Below are positions 1-7,449 of a DNA stretch of 37,921 nt, piece by piece (positions within the stretch are counted from its first letter, which is position 1; each line of letters starts with the position of its first letter). Origin of the DNA: Prosthecobacter debontii. Its GTDB lineage: Bacteria; Verrucomicrobiota; Verrucomicrobiia; Verrucomicrobiales; Akkermansiaceae. Position numbers and translations under genes: made by a program. The DNA lies in contig CAMCBV010000030.1 of NCBI GenBank assembly GCA_945873125.1, positions 1 to 37,921 on the forward strand. Reading direction: 5' to 3'. The notes under the pieces are model-generated. The model searched no databases, was not told the DNA's origin, and saw only the letters and a program-made list of their open reading frames with translations.

Positions 1-52
1 TACTGCCTACAATCTCGACGGATTAGGGACCTTTACAAACTCATCTCACACT

Positions 53-128
53 CCCGGGGAGGTGTTGCAACGCCTCCCCGGGTTCATACCCCCGATGATA
101 TTCTCGCCGAGGTAATGTCATGGCGAGA
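53..128. repeat. Two strong hairpins before the first paired-hairpin element
   Basis: Positions 53-82 form a near-perfect hairpin: 10 bp of CCCGGGGAGG/CCTCCCCGGG, extended inward by about 4 more pairs including one wobble. Positions 102-128 form a second one with a 7-bp stem (TCTCGCC/GGCGAGA) and a 13-nt loop. They lie downstream of the btuB-like gene, beyond the element at 140-246. They could be terminators for a gene outside the window or further palindromic repeat units. No gene is visible in 1-260. Confidence 0.5.
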
Positions 129-139
129 GGAATATACAA

Positions 140-246
140 GGGACCTTTATCCCTAAAGGTCCATATCTGACGGCCCGCCATATGACATCGGGTCTTTTCC
201 GTAACAACCACCACCAGATATGGACGCGTAAGGATACGCGTCCCTG
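140..246. repeat. Paired-hairpin repeat element, copy 1 (family A)
   Basis: Two 22-nt hairpins, 141-162 (GGACCTTTA, loop TCCC, TAAAGGTCC) and 222-243 (GGACGCGTA, loop AGGA, TACGCGTCC), are separated by about 59 nt. The inner flanks CATATCTG and CAGATATG are also complementary, so the whole unit can fold as one inverted repeat. The right end reads CCCTGCC. The element begins 15 nt downstream of the btuB stop codon. Copy 3 at 5011-5124 has an identical right hairpin and a left hairpin differing by one compensated base pair. Confidence 0.8.
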
Positions 247-260
247 CCTGAGATAAATCA

Positions 261-2069
261 TCAAAAAGTCGCCGTGATCCCCGTGTAAAATCCCAATCCC
301 GCTCCGTTAACCGGCGTCGCAAAATTACCTAATACATAATTTTCATCCGCCAAATTCTCCACTCGCGCATGCAGGGTCAGGTTTTCATTCAATTCATAGC
401 TCGCATGAATCCTGAGCAAAACATATTCCTCCAAGGCAGCACCGCCATAGGATCGGGTATCGACATATGTCGCACCAGCACCAAGCAGAAGTTTCTCTAT
501 GGGTCGGTATTGGATGGATGCCGTCACCGTGTTCTTGGGTTGATCCTGAAGCGAGTCACCCAGCCATGTCGAAGAGACTTGGTAATCGACTCGCTCCGCA
601 ATCTCTCCTTTAGCAGCGAATTCAACTCCCCGAGTCCGGGTTGCACCTGCGAGGTTTACCGGTGGTGGTGAAAGTGGAAAAGCAAAGGTCGTTTGAATTT
701 GATTCTCGATGGAGTTCTCAAAATAAGTGACCGAGATTCTGTGATTCTTATTCAGTTCCTGTTCCACTCCAAAATCCCAACCCAAGCTCTGCTCGGCTTC
801 GAGATTGAGATTACCCAAACCGAAGGTTGTGCCATAAAGATCTAACAAAGTCGGCGTCCGAAACGCTTTTCCAACACCTGCGCGGAATTTGGTTTGATCC
901 AGAAGCTGCCAACCGCCACCCAACCGCCAAGTGACTTGGTCACTGTAGTTCACGTAATCTTCCCAACGAACGACAGCGTCAGTGGTCATAAGATCCGTTG
1001 GCATCCACTTCATGCCGATGTGACCTCCATATCGATATTCATCTGAAACGGTATTAATGGTATTCTGGTAGTCACTGTGTTCCACAAATCCGCCAAAAAG
1101 AAGGGTATGTTTATCAGACAATTCAATACTCTGATCCGTCGATAAAACAACGCGTTCAAGGTCCGCACCGTAATTCCCAAATGACGTATCGTTATCGAAA
1201 CTTTCCTTATACAAACCTATCACTCCACTGGAAATCCATCCCGGTGCCAGACGCGCGTTCGCATAAGCCGTAACCAAATTCGAATCCACATGATCAATGT
1301 TCGTTCCGAAATAGTCATATTGAAATTCCGAGTCCTGGCCGCGATACGTCATCCCAAGTGTCAGATCCTTGGTTTGTACCCATTCCAATCTCATGGAAGC
1401 TCGATACAGATCGTAAAACTCATTCGGCGCATCGTTATCGGTTTTCTCATAGCCACCGCCCAGATACCAAGAAAATCCATTTTCTTCACCTGCGTAAGAG
1501 CCGAATATATTTTGAGAATCAAAGGATCCGACCTCGGTGCGTAAATAGGTTTCAGGCTCTCCACTTCCTCTCGCGGTTTCCATCCACAGAACACCGCCAA
1601 CCGATTCACCACCATGAATCGCCGCTTGCGGACCACGAATGACTTCAATTCGGCTGAAATCATTGACCCGCCCACCGGATAGAAAATTTCCCATCGGAGA
1701 GGTGGAATCACTGACACGGATCCCGTCAACGACAAGCTGGGAGTAAGATGATGTGGTTCCGCGGATATACGCGGAACCCAAACCACCCGTTTGTCCTCCG
1801 AGTGAGGTTGAAATCACACCGGGTATCCGATTCAGCGCATCTTTCATATCGAGAAGACCCAGGCTTTCCATCTCCTGCGGATCAAGAACGGTTACGGCCG
1901 AAGTCGTACTGGAAATTTTCCCCGGCATCCTCCATGCGGAAACGATCAATTCATCGAGCTGATTTTCCACCTCCGCGTTCAGTGGACCACAGATGACTAG
2001 CGCTAACACCCCTAAGGCGCAGCCCGACCGTATCGTTCGCTTATGCGCGAACGTTTTATTTTTTATCAT
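261..2069 (-). CDS. btuB: TonB-dependent outer-membrane receptor, BtuB-like cobalamin transporter
   Basis: A 602-aa outer-membrane receptor, probably for vitamin B12 or a related corrinoid, powered by TonB-ExbBD. A signal peptide covers residues 1-32 (hydrophobic stretch ending GPLNA), followed by a TonB-box-like segment around 38-48 (LDELIVSAWRM). The plug domain follows, with DALNRIPGV, YIRGTTSSYSQLVVDGIRV and IEVIRGPQAAIHG. The rest reads as an amphipathic beta-barrel ending in aromatic Phe (GITATF), as outer-membrane proteins do. Length fits BtuB (about 600 aa). The substrate call rests mainly on the cobalamin riboswitch directly upstream, since barrel sequence alone is weak evidence. The start is ATG at 2067-2069, with GGAG about 13 nt upstream. 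No btuF, btuC or btuD genes are in the window. Downstream lies a paired-hairpin repeat rather than a classical terminator. Confidence 0.88.
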   Translation of the reverse strand: MIKNKTFAHKRTIRSGCALGVLALVICGPLNAEVENQLDELIVSAWRMPGKISSTTSAVTVLDPQEMESLGLLDMKDALNRIPGVISTSLGGQTGGLGSAYIRGTTSSYSQLVVDGIRVSDSTSPMGNFLSGGRVNDFSRIEVIRGPQAAIHGGESVGGVLWMETARGSGEPETYLRTEVGSFDSQNIFGSYAGEENGFSWYLGGGYEKTDNDAPNEFYDLYRASMRLEWVQTKDLTLGMTYRGQDSEFQYDYFGTNIDHVDSNLVTAYANARLAPGWISSGVIGLYKESFDNDTSFGNYGADLERVVLSTDQSIELSDKHTLLFGGFVEHSDYQNTINTVSDEYRYGGHIGMKWMPTDLMTTDAVVRWEDYVNYSDQVTWRLGGGWQLLDQTKFRAGVGKAFRTPTLLDLYGTTFGLGNLNLEAEQSLGWDFGVEQELNKNHRISVTYFENSIENQIQTTFAFPLSPPPVNLAGATRTRGVEFAAKGEIAERVDYQVSSTWLGDSLQDQPKNTVTASIQYRPIEKLLLGAGATYVDTRSYGGAALEEYVLLRIHASYELNENLTLHARVENLADENYVLGNFATPVNGAGLGFYTGITATF

Positions 2070-2086
2070 TTATATTTTTGATCTCC

Positions 2087-2297
2087 GTGAACCTGTATTC
2101 CGCAGGTTCGTTCAGAAACTCCCAAGGCTGGCGATCTGACTCAGCTCCACGTTTTCACGAGAAACCATACAGTGGCGGTACCGCTCCGGATTCTCACCGG
2201 ATTCCCCATCAATTGACTGCCCGAGCGACGGACTTCCAAAGGAGTGCCGCTGCTATTTCAACAACGACGGGGTGGTCTTATCCGTTGAAACTTTAAT
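2087..2297 (-). promoter_or_regulatory. Cobalamin (AdoCbl-type) riboswitch controlling btuB
   Basis: Read on the minus strand, the btuB leader carries the conserved cobalamin riboswitch core: GGGGAATCCGGTGAGAATCC then GCGGTACCGCCACTGTA (2168-2208), followed by the B12-box-like GAGTCAGATCGCCAGCC (2126-2142). A 7-bp hairpin GAACCTG/CAGGTTC (2089-2109) ends two bases before the GGAG ribosome-binding site (2083-2086) and has no U-run. This suggests control of translation initiation: cobalamin binding would close the leader and reduce receptor synthesis. A further pairing, TTCAAC with GTTGAA near 2260-2295, may bound the 5' side. Confidence 0.9.
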
Positions 2298-2326
2298 CTC
2301 CAAGCCTGAAATGAACGTAAATCTTC

Positions 2327-2405
2327 GGTAGGGTCGTTTTGAAAAAACGACCGCCTTCTGCGTCCCATCTGACCCCAACGGTCATTTCATCGAAATGACC
2401 CTACC
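2327..2405. repeat. Paired-hairpin repeat element, copy 2 (family A)
   Basis: End boxes GGTAG (2327-2331) and CTACC (2401-2405) are complementary. Inside them are two 21-nt hairpins with 9-bp stems and 3-nt loops: 2332-2352 (GGTCGTTTT, GAA, AAAACGACC) and 2380-2400 (GGTCATTTC, ATC, GAAATGACC). The architecture equals copies 1 and 3 but the stem sequence is different. It sits between the divergent btuB riboswitch and folD, so it must overlap or adjoin the promoter of at least one of them. Confidence 0.8.
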
Positions 2406-2471
2406 AAGCTTCTCCATTTGATTTTAAATTTCGTGCTTAAACTTTCTGATTTGAGACCTAGGATTCCCCGC

Positions 2472-3350
2472 ATGAACCAACCTCGCATCATTGACGGCAA
2501 ATCCGTCGCCGCCGCCGTCCTTGAAGAATGCCGCATCGAAACTGCCTCACTTAAAGCAAAAGGAATCACTCCTGGCTTGGCGGTTGTGCTGGTTGGAAAC
2601 GATCCTGCTTCCGCCGTTTATGTCGGCTCGAAAGCACGCACCTGCGCCGACCTTGGATTCCACTCGGTAAAAATTGAACTCCCTGCGGAAACCTCACAAG
2701 ATGAACTCCTCAAAGTCGTCGCCGATCTCAATGCGGACCCCTCCGTGCATGGCATCCTCGTCCAATCTCCTCCCCCGAAACACATCGATGAAGAAACCAT
2801 CATCCGTGCGATCGATCCACGCAAGGACGTCGATGGCTTCCATCCGGAAAACGTCGCAAAACTCGTTTTGGAAGACCCCACCGGCTTCGTGCCCTGCACG
2901 CCGGCGGGTTGTATGAAGTTGTTGGAAATTTCCGGTATCGATACCAACGGCGCAGAAGCCGTCGTGATCGGCCGATCCATGATCGTCGGCAAGCCCATGG
3001 CGATGTTGTTGGTTGCCAAAAACTCCAATGCCACGGTCACGATCGCTCACTCACGATCCAAAGATCTTCCTGCCATCTGCCGACGTGCGGATATTCTCAT
3101 CGCTGCCGTCGGCAGACCGGAAATGGTCAAAGCCGACTGGGTAAAACCCGGCGCCGTGGTCATCGATGTCGGCATCAACCGAGTGGCCGATCCATCAAAA
3201 AAATCCGGCTATCGCCTCACGGGAGATGTGGCTTACGACGAAGTCGCTCCAAGATGCGCCGCCATCACACCTGTTCCCGGTGGAGTCGGACCGATGACGA
3301 TTGCGATGCTGATGAAAAACACGCTCCAAGCTGCGAGGCAGTTGGGGTAG
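2472..3350 (+). CDS. folD: Bifunctional methylenetetrahydrofolate dehydrogenase / methenyltetrahydrofolate cyclohydrolase
   Basis: FolD interconverts 5,10-methylene-, 5,10-methenyl- and 10-formyl-tetrahydrofolate in the cytoplasm using NADP. Translated from ATG 2472 the protein has 292 aa, the usual FolD length, and key residues fall at the E. coli positions: Tyr50 and Lys54 (YVGSK), Gln98 (HGILVQ) and Asp121 (KDVDGF). Also present are PCTPAG, the nucleotide-binding [18 protein letters not shown] and the C-terminal [11 protein letters not shown]. The frame is open 18 codons further upstream, but that part is not FolD-like and conserved sequence begins at IIDGK, so the inner ATG was chosen. 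No clear ribosome-binding site is seen. One oddity: the usual LPLP after Gln98 is SPPP. The gene stands alone, divergent from btuB and convergent with the rsmA fusion. Confidence 0.95.
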   Translation: MNQPRIIDGKSVAAAVLEECRIETASLKAKGITPGLAVVLVGNDPASAVYVGSKARTCADLGFHSVKIELPAETSQDELLKVVADLNADPSVHGILVQSPPPKHIDEETIIRAIDPRKDVDGFHPENVAKLVLEDPTGFVPCTPAGCMKLLEISGIDTNGAEAVVIGRSMIVGKPMAMLLVAKNSNATVTIAHSRSKDLPAICRRADILIAAVGRPEMVKADWVKPGAVVIDVGINRVADPSKKSGYRLTGDVAYDEVAPRCAAITPVPGGVGPMTIAMLMKNTLQAARQLG

Positions 3351-3390
3351 TTCGGAATTCTTTGGATCAACTTTTCGTTGCCAAAAAATT

Positions 3391-3604
3391 GGACCGCGTG
3401 ACTCCAGTCGCGCTCCTTGATCTGCGCGAGTGGACTCACGCGGTCCCCAAAGCCATGGGGTAGACGAAACTTGCTCCGTCGCGGGTGGTTGGTTCTTTTT
3501 CCTGCGCTCCTCGCCCAACACGCGGAGCAAGCTCCGCCCCTCACTCAGGCGGAGTCAAGACTCCGCACTCTAGACTGAACATATCAAGGGACAAGAATGT
3601 CCCT
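3391..3604. repeat. Cluster of palindromes between convergent folD and rsmA
   Basis: This spacer holds four hairpins. 3391-3446 is a large one: 23-nt arms starting GGACCGCGTGACTCCAG, 21 of 23 bases paired, 10-nt loop. 3522-3537 is GCGGAGC-AA-GCTCCGC. 3549-3566 is GCGGAGTC-AA-GACTCCGC. 3587-3604 is AGGGACA-AGAA-TGTCCCT. The second and third form a doublet with a shared outer stem and different inner pairs, like family A in miniature. They may end transcription from both sides. A relative of the first arm recurs near 24396. Confidence 0.6.
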
Positions 3605-3609
3605 TCTCC

Positions 3610-4953
3610 TTACTCCTTTTTCCTCCACTCTCTAAACAACTGCAGAAACGCCGATGAAAAGTCTTCTGGCTGGCATTCGCTCCAAGCTTCGATTTCGGCT
3701 ATGGGAAACGGCATCATGGAATCGATTTCTGCGGCGGGAAAGTTCACGGCTCCATCGTGCTTGGTGGTGAAAAGATGAATGTGTTCCCAACCCGTGGCTT
3801 CGGAGGGTTTGACTGAGGCTCCGAATTCGAGATCTTCTTCCTTTTTCTCAACTCCAATCTCTTCACCAAGCTCTCGAACCGCCGCTGTCAGGTAATCCTC
3901 TCCCGCATCGAGGTGACCCGAAACACTGGAATCCCAGACACCCGGATTTTTATCTTTTGCTAGGGATCGTTTCTGCAACCACAGATCGCCATTGCGATTG
4001 AACACAAACACATGCACCGCACGATGAATCAGGTCTTTCGCATGCACTTCGGCACGCGTGGCTTTACCGACCGGAACGTCGTTTTCATCCACCACATCAA
4101 AAATCTCATCGTCGTTCTGCGCCTTGTCTTTTAGCGGATGCGTATCGTAGGCGCGCGTGAGCTCTATCCACTTTTTCAAATCCAATTCTTCGCCCCTGAC
4201 TGAAGTGGATAAACCGAGTTGCCCGGCAATCTCTTTCCAATCGTGCGTGTCCGGAAGTTGTTTACCCATTTGCTTGCGGCGTTGCGCAAATCCCCTGCGC
4301 ACCAATTCATCAAACAATCGCGCATCGAAAACCGGCGCATCCTTTTCCTCACGCGGAGTCAATACCGCCACCGCCGAGTCAATCGAAGGCCTCGGATGAA
4401 ACGCTTCTGGCGGAACCACTTTCAAAGGTTGGATCTTCCAGTTCACCTGCATCCGCAAACTCAAAATTCCATAGTCCTTCGTCCCCGGCTGCGCGCCCAA
4501 ACGATCGATCACTTCTTTCTGCAACATGATCACCGCCCGGGAAAAAGGATGTGGCCGACTCATCAGATTTTTCATGATCGCTCCGCCCGATGAATAAGGG
4601 AGATTTCCAAGAAACTTTACCGGTCGATGTTTGAACAAAAAACGTCGATCGAACTTCGCACCATCCGCCAGATGCACCTCCACATCATTTCTATCCTTGA
4701 AACGCTTGCGTAAATCCTCGGCCAACCTCGCATCAAACTCGATCAGGATCACCCGCCGGGCTTTTCCCAATAAATGTTCCGTCAGCGATCCCGCACCCGG
4801 GCCCACTTCCACCACCGCCTCATCCGGCTTCAGCTCCAACTGGGAAACGATCCAACGAGAGATATTCGCATCGATCAAAAAGTTCTGCCCGAGCTGCTTG
4901 CTAGGAAGCACTCCCGCCCGATCCAATACCTCACGAATTTCCTGACCGTTCAT
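3610..4953 (-). CDS. rsmA: Fusion: 16S rRNA dimethyladenosine transferase RsmA (KsgA) + C-terminal Nudix hydrolase domain
   Basis: One uninterrupted 447-aa frame (from ATG 4953; an in-frame TTG at 4962 would add three residues). Residues about 5-265 are RsmA/KsgA, which dimethylates two adjacent adenines near the 3' end of 16S rRNA: LGQNFL, the SAM-binding VEVGPGAGSLT, catalytic GNLPYS, QKEVIDRL and HPRPSIDSAV. After a short linker, residues about 283-445 are a Nudix domain of the YfcD / IPP-isomerase-like kind: DEIFDVVDENDVPVG, HRAVHVFVFN, and a perfect Nudix box from about residue 346 (G-x5-E-x7-REL-x-EE-x-G-V). There is no Met in the linker, so separate translation of the second domain is not evident. 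The Nudix substrate cannot be told; it might remove damaged nucleotides or act on an isoprenoid diphosphate. Transcribed divergently from uvrC. Confidence 0.92.
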   Translation of the reverse strand: MNGQEIREVLDRAGVLPSKQLGQNFLIDANISRWIVSQLELKPDEAVVEVGPGAGSLTEHLLGKARRVILIEFDARLAEDLRKRFKDRNDVEVHLADGAKFDRRFLFKHRPVKFLGNLPYSSGGAIMKNLMSRPHPFSRAVIMLQKEVIDRLGAQPGTKDYGILSLRMQVNWKIQPLKVVPPEAFHPRPSIDSAVAVLTPREEKDAPVFDARLFDELVRRGFAQRRKQMGKQLPDTHDWKEIAGQLGLSTSVRGEELDLKKWIELTRAYDTHPLKDKAQNDDEIFDVVDENDVPVGKATRAEVHAKDLIHRAVHVFVFNRNGDLWLQKRSLAKDKNPGVWDSSVSGHLDAGEDYLTAAVRELGEEIGVEKKEEDLEFGASVKPSEATGWEHIHLFTTKHDGAVNFPAAEIDSMMPFPIAEIEAWSECQPEDFSSAFLQLFREWRKKE

Positions 4954-5010
4954 CCCCACCAAACTGTATCAACACCCCCCATCTGACCAGAGCAGATTCT
5001 GGGCGGTTAT

Positions 5011-5124
5011 GGGCAGGGACTTTTATCCCTAAAAGTCCATACCTAGCGGCCCGATTACGCTTCCGCATACAATCCGTTTAAATCACCGTGAGATATGGAC
5101 GCGTAAGGATACGCGTCCCTGCCC
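5011..5124. repeat. Paired-hairpin repeat element, copy 3 (family A)
   Basis: Left box GGGCAGGG and right box CCCTGCCC are complementary. The hairpins are 5017-5038 (GGACTTTTA, TCCC, TAAAAGTCC) and 5097-5118 (GGACGCGTA, AGGA, TACGCGTCC). The left stem differs from copy 1 by one C-G to T-A pair change that keeps pairing; the right stem is identical to copy 1. The central 58 nt share only short patches. It occupies most of the divergent spacer between rsmA (start 4953) and uvrC (start 5177). Confidence 0.85.
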
Positions 5125-5176
5125 ATTCGATTCCCGACTAGCATTCACGACTTTTCCGTCTATTTTCCCTCCATCC

Positions 5177-6724
5177 ATGGTCTCCCAAGAGCTCAAAGAC
5201 AAACTCCGTGATGTTCCGCACCAACCTGGTGTCTACATCATGAAAGACCGCTTGGGCTCCATCATCTATGTTGGAAAAGCCATCGACCTAAAACGCCGGG
5301 TCTCCTCCTACTTCGTGCCCTCAGGAAAAAACCGCGCAAGCCTGAAAACCCGCGCCCTGATGGATTCGATCCATGACTTTGAGTTTCACATCGTCCGCAA
5401 CGATGAGGAATCCATGATTCTCGAAGGCAAGCTTATCAAAGACTACCGCCCGCGCTACAACATCGCATTCAAAGACGACAAACGTTTCCTCCACGCGCGC
5501 GTCCGCCTCACCGATCCCATCCCGCGGATCTCATACGTCCGCTCGAAAAAAGAAGACAACGCTCGCTACTTCGGCCCGTTTCCTCATTCCAGCGCACTCA
5601 TCGAGACGATCAACTGGTTGAACCGCCGCCTCGGCCTGCGTGTCTGCCGCGCAGCGAATCCGGGCGAGAAAGATTACAAACACTGCAACGCCGATATCAT
5701 CCGCAACTGCACCGCTCCATGCATCGGCCGCATTTCCAAAGAAGACTATCTGGAAAAAATCCAAGAGGCCTGCCAGATCCTAGAAGGGAAAGGTAAAAAA
5801 GCCCTCTTCGACGAACTCGATGAGGAAATGCAAGCCGCCTCCGATGCGTTGGATTTCGAGAAGGCCGCGACGTTCAGGGACATCATAGCCAACCTCAAAA
5901 AAACCCTCACACCCACCCGCCAGTTTGCGCGCGGTCGCGGCGTCCCAACCACCGTGAGACCCACCGAAGACCTTGCCGATCTGGCAGAAGCTCTCGGTCT
6001 CGACACCCCACCGCGTGTCATGGAGTGCTTCGATATTTCCAACGTCTCGTCCAATCACATCGTTGCCTCGATGGTGCGTTTCACCAACGGCCATCCCGAT
6101 AACCAAAACTATCGCCGCTATCGTATCCAAACCGTGACCGGACAAGACGACTTCGCATCGATGGCGGAAGTGGTTCTTCGTCGCTACTCCCGCATCCTTC
6201 GTGAAAACACCTCTGAGGAAAACGAACACTCACAAGAATCCTTGATCGATCAACAGCGCCGACTCGCCAAATCCGGCAAAGCCAAAATCATCCTTCCAGA
6301 TCTCGTCATCGTCGACGGTGGTAAAGGCCAACTCTCCAGTGCTTTCAAACAACTCCGTGCACTCGGACTGCAGGAACTTCCCATCATCGGACTCGCCAAA
6401 CAACACGAGGAAGTCTTCTTTCCCGGCCAATCAGAACCCCTTCTCATCCCCCACGACCGCGGCGCTCTCAAACTCCTACAACGCATCCGTGACGAGGCCC
6501 ACCGCTTCGCCAACGGCTACAACGAACTCCTCTACCGCCGCCGCATGAAAGAAAGTGCCCTCGATGACTGCCCCGGCATGTCTCCCAGACGCAAAGCCCT
6601 GCTCTTGGAAAAATTCGGCTCCGTCACCCGCATCCGCAAAGCGACCCCAATGCAAATCGCCAAAATCCCCGGGATCTCGGAAAATTTCGCCCAATCTTTA
6701 TTGGTTTTTTTGAATCAAGGTTAA
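5177..6724 (+). CDS. uvrC: Excinuclease ABC subunit C, compact form
   Basis: UvrC makes the dual incisions around bulky DNA lesions after UvrA/UvrB loading. Domains in order: GIY-YIG nuclease at residues 10-50 (GVYIMKDRLGSIIYVGKA); a Cys-rich segment with Cys157, 170, 178, 182 and 199, matching the region that carries an Fe-S cluster in studied UvrC proteins; the UVR/UvrB-binding motif at about 204-245 (LDFEKAATFRDII); the RNase-H-like nuclease from about 280 (ECFDIS with Asp286, then IVDGGKGQ); and C-terminal helix-hairpin-helix repeats (LDDCPGMSPRRKALL, KIPGISENFA). At 515 aa it is about 90 residues shorter than E. coli UvrC, and most of the loss lies between the UVR motif and the second nuclease. 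The start is ATG 5177 without an obvious ribosome-binding site. It stands alone. Confidence 0.95.
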   Translation: MVSQELKDKLRDVPHQPGVYIMKDRLGSIIYVGKAIDLKRRVSSYFVPSGKNRASLKTRALMDSIHDFEFHIVRNDEESMILEGKLIKDYRPRYNIAFKDDKRFLHARVRLTDPIPRISYVRSKKEDNARYFGPFPHSSALIETINWLNRRLGLRVCRAANPGEKDYKHCNADIIRNCTAPCIGRISKEDYLEKIQEACQILEGKGKKALFDELDEEMQAASDALDFEKAATFRDIIANLKKTLTPTRQFARGRGVPTTVRPTEDLADLAEALGLDTPPRVMECFDISNVSSNHIVASMVRFTNGHPDNQNYRRYRIQTVTGQDDFASMAEVVLRRYSRILRENTSEENEHSQESLIDQQRRLAKSGKAKIILPDLVIVDGGKGQLSSAFKQLRALGLQELPIIGLAKQHEEVFFPGQSEPLLIPHDRGALKLLQRIRDEAHRFANGYNELLYRRRMKESALDDCPGMSPRRKALLLEKFGSVTRIRKATPMQIAKIPGISENFAQSLLVFLNQG

Positions 6725-6746
6725 AACCTCCTTGCTTAGTCCACTT

Positions 6747-6758
6747 ACTTAGCTAAGT
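6747..6758. promoter_or_regulatory. Palindromic operator candidate of the vapBC pair
   Basis: ACTTAGCTAAGT is a perfect 12-bp palindrome ending 7 nt before the antitoxin ATG; two more flanking bases pair after one mismatch. A possible -35 (TTGCTT, 6732-6737) lies just upstream. Antitoxins of this class normally repress their own operon by binding such a site, so this is a plausible autoregulatory operator. Confidence 0.55.
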
Positions 6759-6765
6759 TAGTTTT

Positions 6766-7038
6766 ATGATCTTCACGACCCATGAAGCCAAAACTAACCT
6801 CTCCAAGCTCATCCAACGGGCTCTGGACGGAGAGGAGATCATCATCGCGCGTAGGAGCCAACCGCTGGTGAAACTCCAAGTGATCTCCGAAAAGAAACCT
6901 CAACGGAGATTCGGAGCTCTCAAACATCTCGTCTTAACGATGGACGATAACTTTGACGATGAACTCGAAGATTTCGCAGATTACGGCCCAAAAGATATTC
7001 CAAAAGTAGCCGAAGACCCAAAGCCCTATAACGCCTGA
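6766..7038 (+). CDS. Antitoxin of the Phd/YefM type (VapB partner)
   Basis: A 90-aa DNA-binding antitoxin. The N-terminus MIFTTHEAKTNLSKLIQRAL, followed by GEEIIIARRSQPLVKL, is the typical Phd/YefM fold: a DNA-binding N-terminal dimer. The C-terminal half (about 45-90) is acidic and Pro/Asp-rich (DDNFDDELEDFADYGP) and would thread into the toxin active site. It precedes the PIN-domain toxin by 3 nt, so the two are translated together. A 12-bp palindrome directly upstream is a likely self-binding site. The known role of such pairs is a stress-responsive or addiction module; the physiological role here is unknown. Confidence 0.88.
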   Translation: MIFTTHEAKTNLSKLIQRALDGEEIIIARRSQPLVKLQVISEKKPQRRFGALKHLVLTMDDNFDDELEDFADYGPKDIPKVAEDPKPYNA

Positions 7039-7041
7039 TCG

Positions 7042-7431
7042 ATGCGACTACTACTCGATACCCACTCGATACTCTGGTATTTTTTCGGAGATCCTCGCCT
7101 CAGCAGTCGTGCTCGCGATGCAATTCTAACAACTGAGGAAGTATATTGGAGCATGGTCTCAATCTGGGAAATCGGAATCAAACACAGCTTAGGTAAGCCT
7201 GGTTTCCAAATACCTGCAGGTTGGGCACGTTTTCTCCCTGAACAAATGTCACTTCAGGGATTTTCGCATTTACCTATCGATTCCTCCCATTGTGAAGCTG
7301 TTTCAAAACTCCCCTGGCATCACCGTGATCCTTTCGACCGTCTCCTTATCGCCACTGCGAAAACCGAAAACCTTACCATCGTCAGTTGCGATGCCTCCTT
7401 TCAAAAATACCCCATCGACCAAATCTGGTAA
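7042..7431 (+). CDS. vapC: PIN-domain ribonuclease toxin, VapC family
   Basis: A 129-aa Mg-dependent endoribonuclease toxin. PIN-domain acidic residues are visible: Asp6 (LLLDTHSILW), Glu43 (SIWEIGIK), Asp96 and Asp99 (HHRDPFDRLLIATA) and Asp117 (IVSCDASF). Length is typical of VapC. It follows the antitoxin with only TCG between the stop and ATG, so it lies in the same operon. VapC proteins cut specific tRNAs or rRNA, but the target cannot be read from sequence. All catalytic positions are intact, so the toxin is probably functional. The pair sits between uvrC and suhB with no mobile-element remnant visible. Confidence 0.92.
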   Translation: MRLLLDTHSILWYFFGDPRLSSRARDAILTTEEVYWSMVSIWEIGIKHSLGKPGFQIPAGWARFLPEQMSLQGFSHLPIDSSHCEAVSKLPWHHRDPFDRLLIATAKTENLTIVSCDASFQKYPIDQIW

Positions 7432-7449
7432 CCCTCCCAACCTACGTCA

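Noticed and set aside
41..322. 93-codon minus-strand frame across the first repeat element
   Set aside because: It runs through hairpin repeats and into the end of the btuB-like gene in another frame; no family features.
2078..2296. 72-codon plus-strand frame upstream of folD
   Set aside because: It is the antisense of the cobalamin riboswitch, whose conserved core explains the sequence.
6766..7431. Toxin-antitoxin pair as the start of a larger defence island
   Set aside because: Both sides are ordinary housekeeping genes (uvrC, suhB-like) and no other defence or mobile genes are present.
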